DNA of 14,862 bases from AC-69 sp046728055 (GCA_046728055.1 JBKPDU010000072.1:1-14862); one strand, 5' to 3'; positions 1 to 7,274 are shown, counted from the stretch's first letter. Program-made: numbers and translations. Notes: generated from the letters alone by a model not told the origin.

Positions 1-30
1 CGCCGGCAGCCCCCGACCAAGGGAGGCATC

Positions 31-300
31 ATGTCGATCATCCTGCAAGACCCGATCCATCTCGAGACGCCAACCCGATCCCCGGTTCGTCCGGCAGCGC
101 CGCTCGATCCGCGAACGGCCTCCGGGGAGCGCGAGGTCTCCTTCGAGCTCGAATCCCCAGGTGGCTATCGGCGGACGGTGACCGGAACGATCGCCTATCT
201 CGACGGCGAGGCACAGACGTACATGGTGCTCGCACCCGACGAGGCGCTGATCCGGGTGCCACTGCGGGACATCAAGAGGACGATCGAGAGCGTCGTGTAG
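31..300 (+). CDS. Small hypothetical protein, 89 aa
   Basis: The ATG start has a clear ribosome binding site (GGGAGG, about 5 nt upstream), and the frame is open to a TAG stop. I do not recognise the family. The first 35 residues are proline- and arginine-rich and look disordered. Residues 36-89 alternate charged and hydrophobic positions (EVSFELESPGGYRR, TVTGTIAYLDGE, TYMVLAPDEALIRVPLRDI), which suggests a small beta-barrel or SH3-like fold. There is no signal peptide, membrane segment or cysteine, so it is probably cytoplasmic. It sits alone at the edge of the decayed IS region. Function is unknown; that it is a real gene rests on the start signal and coherent composition. Confidence 0.6.
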   Translation: MSIILQDPIHLETPTRSPVRPAAPLDPRTASGEREVSFELESPGGYRRTVTGTIAYLDGEAQTYMVLAPDEALIRVPLRDIKRTIESVV

Positions 301-609
301 CGACCATGGATACAACAGCCCGGAGAGATACTCATGATCCGTTCGTCACGAAGCTGGCACGGCGAAGGTCCCTCTGACAAAGAGTGGTTGGCTTGTCGTT
401 CGAGTCGCCCCTTCGAGAAGAAAACGACTTCCACTCCGGCCCGTCCACTCACGACTGAGTCCCGGACTGAGCCCGGGGTGAGCGGCGGGCTGCTTCTGCC
501 TGTCTGGGGAGAGCCGGAGCCTCTAGGCAGATGCTTGACTTCGTAGCGCGGACAGGAGCGGGAGGCGGTTCACACATCGTCCAGCTAGACATCCCACGGG
601 CCCTACCTG
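301..609. other. Intergenic stretch without a recognised gene
   Basis: No frame here has both a start signal and protein-like composition. On the minus strand this is the region downstream of the IS110 transposase relic, so its right end should lie in this interval. I could not place the boundary because IS110 elements usually lack terminal inverted repeats. Confidence 0.4.
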
Positions 610-1805
610 TCAAGCGGTCGCCGGCCAAGCGGTGGCCTCCGAGTACCTCTCCCGATGGCGGAGACACCCGTGAAGGATGCCGACCCATCGGTTCGCGAGG
701 GGGATCGCAGCGCCCGTTGGTGGGTGTGCCCCTTGGCTCGGTGTGCGTGGTAGTAACGCCTCGCGCCCGGCGAGCTACCGAGTGAACAGAACGCCCACAT
801 CTGAAGGGCGTCGGCGAGGCGATGGTTGCGGGCGAACCTGGCCAGGGCGACTTTCGATCGTCCCGAGGCCTTGGTGATCGGAGAGGTCCCCGCGTAGTTC
901 TTACGGGCCTTAGGATCGGCGTAGCGGATGGGGTCATCCCCCGAACTCCGCGAGGACCCGGGCGCCGAGGACCGAGCCGAGTCCTGGGATTCTGCGAAGG
1001 ACCTCGGCGTCCGGGTGTCCCTCAAAACTCGTTTCGAGCTGGTTCGCGAGCGTCTCGATCTGAGACGTCATCTCCTTGACGATCCGCACGATGGACCGGA
1101 CCACGCCGCCGTAGGCTCGCGCAAGCACCGCCGGCGCTTCGAGCTGGGAGCTCCGGAGGGCCACCTTGATCTCCTCGGCCCGCTCGGTGATGCGCCGGCG
1201 CCTGCCTCCTCGTTTCAGGGCGGCGGCGATCCGCGTGGTGGAAAGCGAACGCCCCGCCCCCGGCGTCGGTGCCGCAGCGAGCACGGCCAGGGCGTCTGGC
1301 GAGGCCAGGTCGGTCCCGAAGGCCTCGAGTGCCGCCGGGTAGAACTCCCGAAGCGCGTTGCGGAGCTGGCCGCTGCCTGGACCAGATCAGACGCTGGTGG
1401 GCCCGAGCCAGCACCTTCACCGCTTCGGCGAGCTCGGTGTCCTCGGCCACTCCCCGATGCAGATGCCGATCGGTTCGAACGAGGTCTGCCAGCACCCGGG
1501 CGTCGCCCGGATCCGACTTCGCCCCCGAGGTCCGGTGGCGGTCCCGGTACCGGTCCACGGAGAGCGGGTATGGCATGGACGGCGCACCCCGCTGCGACAA
1601 GTGCACCGACCAGGAGCCCCCGATCCAGCTCGATGCCGACCACGACCTGTGATGGATCCTCGGCGTGTGCCGCTACCATCTCGCGGAGCTTCGCCAATCC
1701 ATCAACGCCTTCGGGCACACGGCCCTTGGCCGCAACGCGCCCATCGACGTCCAGGATGCAGGCGTCGTGGTGGGTCTCCGACCAGTCGATCCCGACGAAG
1801 ATCAC
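610..1805 (-). pseudogene. IS110-family transposase, broken by four frameshifts
   Basis: Starts at a GTG with GGAGG 5 nt upstream. The N-terminal DEDD (RuvC-like) domain begins MIFVGIDWSETHHDA and includes VVVGIELDRG and GAKSDPGDARVLADL. The C-terminal Transposase_20 domain includes RRIPGLGSVLGARVLAEFG, DDPIRYADPKARKNYAGTSP and the serine-containing ITKASGRSK. These blocks lie in different frames. Breaks are near 1568-1575 (after AVHAI), near 1370 (after IWSRQR), at the C5 run 938-942 (one extra base creates a TGA after AEFGG), and near 705-715 (before LANRWVGILHGCLRHRE). Joined, they give about 398 residues ending at the TGA at 610-612, the normal family length. Intact members cut and rejoin DNA guided by a bridge RNA. 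This copy should be inactive. Breaks in homopolymers could in part be sequencing errors, but nearby host genes are intact. Confidence 0.9.
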
Positions 1806-1889
1806 CCTTCCTCCTTCCGCTCGACGGCCTTCGAGCCCTGGAGGAGTACGCGGCGCTCTAATGGATCAGTGCTCGGTTGGCACGACATC

Positions 1890-2040
1890 CCACAAGCCGT
1901 CGGCTCCTCGCCTTCCGGCGGAGGCACGATCTAGCTGTAGGGCTCGAGGCCCTGGACCTCTCGGTGCTCACCCGCCGGTGGCTCGGAGAGCAGTCTCACC
2001 TGCTGGCTGCTCGGAAGCCATTAGGTCCTCCATCGAGCCC
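1890..2040 (-). ncRNA. Candidate IS110 bridge RNA or left-end structure (element 1)
   Basis: This lies upstream of the element 1 transposase. Four compact hairpins follow one another: 1906-1924 (CCTC plus GCC stem with a GGAA tetraloop on the minus strand), 1939-1953 (AGGGC/GCCCT), 1958-1990 (CTCTC/GAGAG with inner CACC/GGTG) and 1990-2010 (GCAG/CTGC). The cluster ends about 100 nt before the transposase start, close to the 90-nt spacing seen in element 2. IS110-group elements are known to encode a bridge RNA in the noncoding end before the transposase. Assignment rests on position and predicted pairing only; no promoter or RNA boundary can be seen. Confidence 0.4.
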
Positions 2041-2067
2041 TTGTGTGAACCGAGGAGGGGAAGCGAA

Positions 2068-2219
2068 GGCTCCTCGTACGTGGAGCCCTCGAAATTCCGT
2101 AGTGGACCCGGGTCGTGTGAAGGCCCGGTTCCACATTCCGAACGTCGTCTCGCCTTTCGGCAGCTCCCGCGGGAGCGGTTCTAACGAACCGTCAGCGCCA
2201 GGCCGTCCGAACCTCGGAC
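2068..2219. other. Six consecutive hairpins, unknown structured element
   Basis: Six inverted repeats occur in 152 nt: 2068-2087 (GGCTCC/GGAGCC, loop 8); 2102-2134 (GTGGA plus CGGG pairing with CCCG plus TCCAC); 2138-2160 (CCGAA/TTCGG); 2163-2176 (the palindrome GCTCCCGCGGGAGC); 2176-2191 (CGGTT/AACCG); 2205-2219 (GTCCG/CGGAC). No open frame is convincing. It may be an outer part of the left end of IS110 element 1 or an independent structured RNA. Orientation is not determined. Confidence 0.35.
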
Positions 2220-2664
2220 CTGTCCTGAACACCGGATGAACGGGGTGAACGCCTTCTTCTGAGATCGCCGAGGCCAGGTCATTGGGATTCGGTTAGGGGA
2301 GGGGCCTGGGCTCGACCTCGGATTGAGAATGATCAGCTTCCCGCCGATTGCCTTGGTGGACGGCCTGAAGCGTCACGCGCCGGTCGCTCACAGCTACCCA
2401 GTTGGGGCCGACGAGCATCCCGCCGACGAATCGCGCCGTGTGGGGGAGGTGGAACTGACCGGGCGTCGCTGCGACAGCTGTGCTCATCGGCTTCCTGCTG
2501 CGGATGCTGTAACAGGATCGATGAGAAGAGTTGCGACACTGACGCTGCCCGTGCGTCGCCCCTCGAATAGAACGGGGAACGCTGTCAACGGAGGCGAAGG
2601 TTACAGCGTACGAACACCGGCGAGCCTGGCCCCGAGCTCTGGGTGAACAGCCATTCCCGGGGCC
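2220..2664. other. Intergenic stretch with one doubtful short ORF
   Basis: A 64-codon minus-strand frame (2293-2487) starts with ATG after AGGAAG and contains a protein-like stretch, TARFVGGMLVGPNWVAVSD. It resembles nothing I can name, and its tail is unstructured. It may be a fragment of a lost gene. Other frames here look like noise. Confidence 0.3.
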
Positions 2665-2943
2665 AAGTCGCCTGAGGCCGTCCTGCTGGGCCTAACGGTG
2701 GTGACGGGCCTCGTCGACGCATTCAGCTACCTCGTGCTCGGGCACGTGTTCGTTGCCAACATGACGCGGAACGTCGTCTTTGCTGGGATTCGCGCTCGCC
2801 GGCGCGGTAGGTTACGAGAACGAGGGGATGTCGCTCATGTGGATCTTCTCCATCTCCCCTTCGCTGTCCGGCTCGGAGCGTTCTGCCTCGGCGGCGCGTG
2901 CCGGGGGCGGCTAGCGGTACCACTCGTCGGGCGGGCAGAGAAC
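2665..2943 (+). pseudogene. Remnant of a DUF1275 (YoaK-type) membrane protein
   Basis: The segment reads VLLGLTVVTGLVDAFSYLVL, then GHVFVANMTRNVVF, the hallmark N-terminal part of DUF1275 proteins (LVDAxSYLxLGxVFxANMTGNxVFLG). After 2780 an apparent extra base moves the family sequence (FALAGAVGYENEG) to another frame. Around 2840-2860 it returns to the first frame with LGAFCLGGACRGRLAVPLVGR. No ATG or ribosome binding site precedes it (stop at 2644). Only about 90 residues of a family usually near 230 remain, so the C-terminal half is missing. The family consists of multi-span membrane proteins of unknown function. Identification is from remembered family motifs. Confidence 0.7.
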
Positions 2944-3005
2944 TTGAGCGCAGGCCCAGGGCGGTGCACCATGCCCATGCGCGCCAGGGACGGGAGGTGG
3001 AAGCG

Positions 3006-3335
3006 ATGTGGTATCGGGTTGGCCTGGTCCTCCGGGCGGACGTGGATGATGAGGGGCTGCACCAGATCCTGGTCATGGCGAACACGTACGCGATCCTCCG
3101 GGTGGAGGAGGCCACCCGAGATGCCGATAGCGGCGACTGTCGTTTCACGGCCAGGATCAACGCCCCCAGCGCCGAGGCGGGGCTCGGCTCAGTGCTCACC
3201 GTCGTCTCCCAGGTCTCGGGACGTGTCGGGCTGGCGGAGGAAGCCTCGCTTCGCCAGGCGGTCATCGAGCGGGAGGAACCGGTGCTTGGCCGGGGCGGCT
3301 CATCCGAAACGGCCCCCCAACAGGACGTGCGATGA
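3006..3335 (+). CDS. Hypothetical protein, 109 aa
   Basis: I chose the ATG at 3006 because GGAGGT lies 7 nt upstream. The frame is open further upstream, but that part (rich in Arg and His) overlaps the DUF1275 remnant and has no start signal. The protein (MWYRVGLVLRADVDDEGLHQ, then VMANTYAILRVEEATRD) has alternating strands and helices and no signal peptide or membrane span, suggesting a small cytoplasmic alpha/beta or ferredoxin-like fold. The tail after residue 95 is glycine- and serine-rich. I do not recognise the family. A weak hairpin (GGAGG/CCTCC) directly follows the stop at 3336-3351. Confidence 0.6.
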   Translation: MWYRVGLVLRADVDDEGLHQILVMANTYAILRVEEATRDADSGDCRFTARINAPSAEAGLGSVLTVVSQVSGRVGLAEEASLRQAVIEREEPVLGRGGSSETAPQQDVR

Positions 3336-3704
3336 GGAGGTCCGGCCCTCCACCGCCCTCTGGATGGCCTCACTTTGCACCGACCACGGGAATTCCTGGA
3401 CCTAGGCGAGTCGGCCGTGGAGGCCATTCGGGAGCCTGATAGGGGTCTCGTCGTTGGGCCCGAGACTCCCCCGCCGGGAACCAAGTTGAGCGCCTCAAGC
3501 ATCAAAGAAGCATGATCCCGTTGCCGGTTGGCTTCCGCCTCGGCGTTCATCTTGCTCGCCGCGTGCGGACGCCTCCACCACGGAAATGAGCGCAGCACGG
3601 ACCTCGCTCCAGATGTGGGCCGGTGTGTGTGAAGCGAGGGGCGCCCGCGTTCTAACGTCCGAGGTCCGGCCGGCCTCGTCGCCTCAGGTCGGGTTGCTAG
3701 GCCT
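3336..3704. other. Intergenic stretch before IS110 element 2
   Basis: No protein-like frame with a start signal is visible. The region separates the 109-aa gene from the structured left end of IS110 element 2. The exact left boundary of the element cannot be fixed; similarity to the orphan copy near 9130 begins at about 3711. Confidence 0.4.
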
Positions 3705-3719
3705 CCACTGGCCAGGGCC

Positions 3720-3848
3720 GGAGCCTCCACTCCAGGTGGCAATTTCTGCCGGTAGGTCCACCGACCAATCGCTGGTCAGGTGTCGTGAGGCATGTCGGTA
3801 AGTAGGCCATGGAACTGGGTGATGAGTTGTTGCCACGAGTTCGAATAG
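3720..3848 (+). ncRNA. Candidate IS110 bridge RNA (element 2)
   Basis: This 129-nt stretch ends 90 nt upstream of the element 2 transposase. Three helices can be drawn: a 5' hairpin GGTGG (3735-3739) with CCACC (3758-3762); a middle hairpin TGGTC (3773-3777) with GGCCA (3805-3809); and a 3' hairpin GAACT (3812-3816) with AGTTC (3838-3842). The orphan copy at 9139-9265 keeps all three with compatible changes: U-G becomes U-A in the middle helix; A-U and G-C become G-U in the last. Bridge RNAs of IS110-group elements have a 5' stem-loop, a target-binding loop, then a donor-binding loop, which fits this order. Loop assignment is inference. Confidence 0.6.
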
Positions 3849-3938
3849 CCACCATGAGACGGCCGGTCACGTCCGTGAAGATCGTGGATCACGCGCGGAT
3901 GGGCCGCGCGAGGAGCCACACACGGAGGTGGACCGGCC

Positions 3939-5036
3939 ATGGACGACGCTACGCACCTCGGCCTGGACGTGCACAAGGAAACCATCGCGGTCGCGATCCT
4001 GCGTCCAGGCGATCGGGACCCTGACGAACGCGTCATCCCCAACACCCCCGAGGCACTGAAGAGCCTGATCCGCACGCGTCGGTCCTCGGGGCCGCTGGTT
4101 GCCTGCTACGAGGCCGGGCCCACCGGCTACGAGACCTATCGGCTGATGACAGACCTCGGCGTTCCCTGCGACGTGATCGCCCCCACGCTCATCCCCCGGA
4201 GGGCCGGTCGCCGGGTGAAGACCGACCGCCTTGACGCCCGGAACCTAGCCCGGCTGCACCGGGCCGGCGAGCTCACCTCGATCCGAGTCCCGACCCTGGC
4301 GGAGGAAGCGCTCCGCGACCTGGTCCGGGTCCGGGAGGACCTGAAGGACGATCGGCGGGACACGATGCGCCGGGGTGAAGAGCTTCCTGCTCCGCCAAGG
4401 GCGACGCTACCCCGGCCAGGCGAGGGGCTGGACCACCAAGTACGACAAGTGGGTCCACGCCCAGCACTTGGAAGAGCCCGCGGCTGAGGCGGCCTTCCGC
4501 CACTATGTGGCCACCCTCGATGCCCGCGGGGTGGAGCTCCGGGCCATCGACGCCGAGATCGAGGCGGCATGTGAGCGCCCTCCGATGGACGCCCCCTCGG
4601 GAGGCTCCGGTGCTTCCGGGGGATCGACAGCGTGTCGGCCGTGACCATCGCCGCGGAGGTCTGCGACTTCCACCGCTTCGCCACGGCCACCCAGTTCATG
4701 GCCTTCACCGGGCTGATCCCCACCGAACACTCGAGCGGAGGGACCGAGCGGCGAGGATCGATCACCAAGACCGGCAATGCCCACCTTCGCCGGGTCCTGG
4801 TGGAGGCGGCGTGGAGCTACCGGCACCGTCCTGGGATCGGCATCGAGCACCGTCGCCGGAGCGAGGGGCAGCCTCCCGACGTCCGCGCCTACGCGTGGGC
4901 GGCCCAACTCCGGTTGTGCGGCCGGTTCCGGTCCCTCGCCCTCCGCCGCCAGCACAACGTCGCCGTCGTCGCCGTGGCCAGAGAGCTCGGCGGGTTCGTC
5001 TGGGGGATGATGACCGACAGGCTGGCCGTGGCGTGA
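3939..5036 (+). pseudogene. IS110-family transposase with two opposite frameshifts
   Basis: Starts at an ATG with GGAGGTG about 9 nt upstream. The DEDD domain shows THLGLDVHKETIAVAI, ACYEAGPTGYETYRLM and VKTDRLDARNLARLHRAGEL. The frame is lost at the G4 run 4372-4375 (one extra base), continues in a second frame as VKSFLLRQGRRYPGQARGW, and is restored at the C5 run 4592-4596 (one base missing). The C-terminal Transposase_20 domain then reads LRCFRGIDSVSAVTIAAEVC, FMAFTGLIPTEHSSGG and ITKTGNAHLRRVLVEAAW. The HSSGG segment holds the expected nucleophilic serine. The corrected product would be about 365 residues. Uncorrected translation stops at 4487. It differs strongly from the element 1 transposase, so the two are not copies of one element. 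Homopolymer sequencing error is a possible alternative. Confidence 0.9.
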
Positions 5037-5266
5037 GCAAAGCGTGGGAGCGGGTGGGCGTGCACCGCGGAAGGATCCTCGCGGACGTTATGCGGCTCAC
5101 GACCCGCGTTCTTAGTCAGAGGCAGCTTCCGACGAACCCGTGATGTGCGGTCCCGATCCGCGAATACGAGAGTGGTCGATCAGTCGCTGCCACGTGCCCG
5201 CCCGCTCCCACCTCCCTTCGATCCCGGCCGCCATGAGCACTTGACTTGACATCACGTCTCATACGA

Positions 5267-5295
5267 GCGTCCCCTTAGGTCCACCGGTGTGTCTG
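5267..5295. repeat. 29-nt repeat, copy 1 (possible IS110 right end)
   Basis: Matches 9265-9293 at 26 of 29 positions; the shared core is GCGTCCCCTT, one variable base, then GGTCCACC. It lies 230 nt downstream of the element 2 transposase stop. In the other copy it abuts the bridge-RNA-like segment. It may be the right end of the element, or a preferred target sequence. Confidence 0.65.
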
Positions 5296-5830
5296 GCTGT
5301 TCTTGTGCCGTCGCCTCCGCCGCATCGGGAGCCATCGGGTGCCTCGGGAGGAATACGGACGATTCTCGGACGTTTCCTCGATTGCCGCTTGGAACCGCGA
5401 CGACCTGCGTGTGCGGGCTGCGCCCCACAGCCTGACTTGGCAGTTGGCAATGGACGTGCCCTCGGAGGGGCGGCAGCATAGCCATTGAGGCGGTCAGGGG
5501 ACGCCTATCCCCGACGTCCTGGAGGTGCTGGGGATTGCCTTCGGCACCCTAGCGGGACTCCCACCGAGAGGGTCGAGGAAGCAGGCTCGACGCGAATGGG
5601 AGTGTCGGTGCGGGCTTCCCGCGCGGAGCAGCTGGACCACGGGCCCGGGGCTGATCGCCGATGCGGTCGCCCTCGCTGTGCCGGTAGTCTCGGCCGAGGC
5701 ACGCTTTCGCGCTGCGGACGAAACGTCCCGTGGTGCGGGAACTCGCAGCCGACCTGCGGGTTTCCGCCGGGCACCGTCAGTGGGCACTGAACGCAACGGC
5801 GCGAAGTGAACGACCGAGCAGCCCCCAGTC
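5296..5830. other. Intergenic stretch without a recognised gene
   Basis: Two plus-strand frames look faintly protein-like: 5303-5488 (TTG start, contains REEYGRFSDVSSIAAWN) and 5525-5809 (contains VLGIAFGTLAGLPP and LIADAVALAVPVV). Neither has a ribosome binding site or a family I know. They may be fragments of genes cut by IS activity, or chance. Confidence 0.3.
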
Positions 5831-5836
5831 TATAGT
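5831..5836 (+). promoter_or_regulatory. Possible -10 box for the GPGG-motif gene
   Basis: TATAGT lies 29 nt before the chosen ATG at 5860, at a suitable distance for a short leader. No convincing -35 box is present at 16-18 nt upstream, so this is tentative. Confidence 0.3.
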
Positions 5837-5859
5837 TGCCAAGGATGAAGGGAGGCGAC

Positions 5860-6048
5860 ATGCTCGCAGTTCTCGGGATGCTCGCGGCGAAGGGCGGCGG
5901 CAACACTGACACCATCCTATGGATCATCGCTGCCGTGCTTGTGATTGCCGGCATCGTGGCTCTCGTCAGAGGGTCGGTCCTCGTCGGGATCGCCCTCATC
6001 GTCGTTGGACTCCTCGTGGGACCGGGTGGGGTGAGCATCATCGACTAG
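5860..6048 (+). CDS. GPGG-motif small membrane protein, 62 aa
   Basis: I chose the ATG at 5860 because GGGAGG sits 4-5 nt upstream; the longer TTG-started reading would place the binding site inside the gene. The protein has two short hydrophobic helices (about residues 16-32, ILWIIAAVLVIAGIVAL, and 35-51, GSVLVGIALIVVGLLV) and ends GPGGVSIID. This two-helix hairpin with a C-terminal GPGG motif is typical of a widespread family of tiny actinobacterial membrane proteins of unknown function. The next gene, 66 nt downstream, also encodes a tiny membrane protein, so the two may be co-transcribed. Confidence 0.85.
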   Translation: MLAVLGMLAAKGGGNTDTILWIIAAVLVIAGIVALVRGSVLVGIALIVVGLLVGPGGVSIID

Positions 6049-6114
6049 CCCAGGAAGGCCCAAGAAGAATGCCCAATGGGGCAAGTTCAGCCAGCGGAGG
6101 GAAGGGAGCGGCAG

Positions 6115-6252
6115 ATGGACAACCCGGTTCTTTGGGTGGTTGTCGGCGTGGTGGGGGTTCTTCTCCTCGTGTTTCTGTTTCGCGGCCTCGGCGGCAGGCG
6201 AGGTTCGCGCGGCCGTGGAGGGCTTCGCCGCCGGTGGACCTTCCGCCGCTAG
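6115..6252 (+). CDS. Single-span small membrane protein with basic tail, 45 aa
   Basis: The ATG is preceded by GGGAGCGGCAG, giving a GGAG-type binding site at good spacing. Translation begins MDNPVLWVVVGVVGVLLLVF, one transmembrane helix (about residues 5-22). The tail is rich in Arg and Gly (RGLGGRRGSRGRGGLRRRW), so the N-terminus is probably outside and the basic tail inside by the positive-inside rule. No family is recognised. A small hairpin (TGCCC/GGGCA, 6070-6083) lies between it and the GPGG-motif gene. Confidence 0.6.
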   Translation: MDNPVLWVVVGVVGVLLLVFLFRGLGGRRGSRGRGGLRRRWTFRR

Positions 6253-6558
6253 GTTGGCGTGACCCCCCAAGGTTGGTTCTCTACAGCGACCCGTGCTGAC
6301 GGTATTCGGGGTCGTGGCACGACCGGAACAAGTCGACACGCCGATTGCCGCAGCTCATCGCATCCCGGAACCCCGCGCCCTGATCCGCGTATCGGGCTGG
6401 CGGAAGCGTCGATCAGATGCACCACGAGGCATCCAAGGTGAGCTGAAACACGGTCACTTCTTCGGGGATCGCCAGGCGCGTCGTGCCCGAGCGGCTCCAC
6501 GCGGCCCACGGCGCTCCGGTCTGGTGTGCGAGCGCTCACCCCGGGTAGCATCCCGCCG
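6253..6558. other. Intergenic stretch before the DUF6328 gene
   Basis: I see no gene here. The last few bases probably hold the promoter of the DUF6328 gene; otherwise no feature is supported. Confidence 0.4.
6546..6551 (+). promoter_or_regulatory. Possible -10 box for a leaderless transcript
   Basis: TAGCAT fits the TANNNT consensus and lies 7 nt before the ATG at 6559, which has no ribosome binding site. In actinobacteria this spacing is typical of leaderless mRNAs, where transcription starts at the A of ATG. The -35 region shows nothing convincing. Confidence 0.45.
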
Positions 6559-7047
6559 ATGAACGACGAGGACCAAGAGAAAGAGCGGCTCAATCGTAAG
6601 CTGATCGAGCTCTTGAACGAACTGCGCATCGCCATTCCCGGCGTGCAGGTCCTGTTCGCCTTTCTCTTGATCCTGCCCTTCAACAGCGGTTTCGTGGAGA
6701 CGGACGATCTCGACCGAGCCGTCTACGCGGGTTCGCTGAGTTGCGCAGCTGTCGCATCGGCGCTGCTGATCGGGCCAGCGGCTTACCATCGACACCGCTT
6801 CCGACGATTGGAGGAAGAGTCGGCGTCCGACAAGAAGGAGATGATCATCACTCAGGATCATCTGGCCGCCGGCGGTCTGCTGTTCCTCGCGCTCGCCATG
6901 GCAGGCTCGGTCTTCATGGTGTTCGACGTCTTGTTTGGGACGTTCACCGCGACGATCGTCGCTGGAAGTCTCGTCTTCGCCTACGTGTGGTTCTGGTACG
7001 CGCTCCCGGTGTCCCGACGGATCCGTAACTCCCATTCGCGCCGCTGA
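6559..7047 (+). CDS. DUF6328 family membrane protein, 162 aa
   Basis: The charged N-terminus (MNDEDQEKERLNRKL) leads into ELLNELRIAIPGVQVLFAFL, the hallmark of DUF6328 proteins. Four membrane segments are visible: about residues 26-45, 56-77, 96-123 and 125-147. They are joined by a charged cytoplasmic loop (HRHRFRRLEEESASDKKE). The family is common in actinobacteria and its function is not known. I start at 6559 because the family motif lies just after this ATG; the GTG at 6526 would add 11 residues without support. No ribosome binding site precedes the ATG, pointing to a leaderless transcript. The gene is alone; the next gene starts 284 nt downstream. Confidence 0.85.
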   Translation: MNDEDQEKERLNRKLIELLNELRIAIPGVQVLFAFLLILPFNSGFVETDDLDRAVYAGSLSCAAVASALLIGPAAYHRHRFRRLEEESASDKKEMIITQDHLAAGGLLFLALAMAGSVFMVFDVLFGTFTATIVAGSLVFAYVWFWYALPVSRRIRNSHSRR

Positions 7048-7252
7048 CCGTCGCTCTTCCCGGGTGAAGTTGCGGAACTCGGCTCCATTGACATGGCCCT
7101 CTAGGATGGGTCGGTCGGAGCCCAGAGGCTTCTACGGCGCCTTGGCGGCTCATCGTCATTGCTTCTGTCGAGAAACTGGTGAGTCTAAGGAGGAGCGACC
7201 TCGGAGGAAGAGCTCCTCGCCGCAGATGCATCGCGGGGCCGCGTTCTTCTCA

Positions 7253-7274
7253 CCCCGGTGCGGCGGTGCCGGGG
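7253..7274 (+). other. Leader hairpin upstream of the YihY-family gene
   Basis: CCCCGG (7253-7258) pairs with CCGGGG (7269-7274) around a 10-nt loop, 57 nt before the start codon. A second hairpin (GAGGA/TCCTC) lies at 7204-7218. They may shape the 5' leader; no U-tract follows, so they are not obvious terminators. Confidence 0.3.

Larger units (their letters stand above)
3705..5295 (+). mobile_element. IS110-family element 2, degenerate
   Basis: The layout is that of an IS110 element: structured noncoding left end (3720-3848), about 90 nt spacer, frameshifted transposase (3939-5036), and a noncoding right part. The 29 nt at 5267-5295 recur at 9265-9293 next to a second copy of the left-end structure, so they are my best guess for the right end. 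Left and right boundaries are approximate because these elements usually have neither terminal inverted repeats nor target duplications. Confidence 0.5.

Noticed and set aside
2121..2142. Short resemblance to 5S rRNA (GCCCGGTTCCACATTCCGAA)
   Set aside because: About 20 nt resemble the conserved 5S segment ending CATTCCGAAC, but the flanking helices and the rest of 5S rRNA are absent on both sides.
928..2184. Long plus-strand open frame (418 codons)
   Set aside because: It lies antisense to the IS110 transposase relic, is full of Arg, Pro and Gly, and has no family match or start signal.
2723..3742. Long minus-strand open frame (339 codons)
   Set aside because: Antisense to the DUF1275 remnant and the 109-aa gene; composition is typical of a high-GC shadow frame.
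3763..3777. Simple hairpin GACCA-ATCGC-TGGTC inside the bridge-RNA candidate
   Set aside because: It pairs perfectly in element 2 but poorly in the orphan copy, and competes with the TGGTC/GGCCA helix that both copies keep.
3586..3801. Plus-strand open frame of 71 codons
   Set aside because: It overlaps the structured left end of IS110 element 2 and has no binding site or recognisable content.
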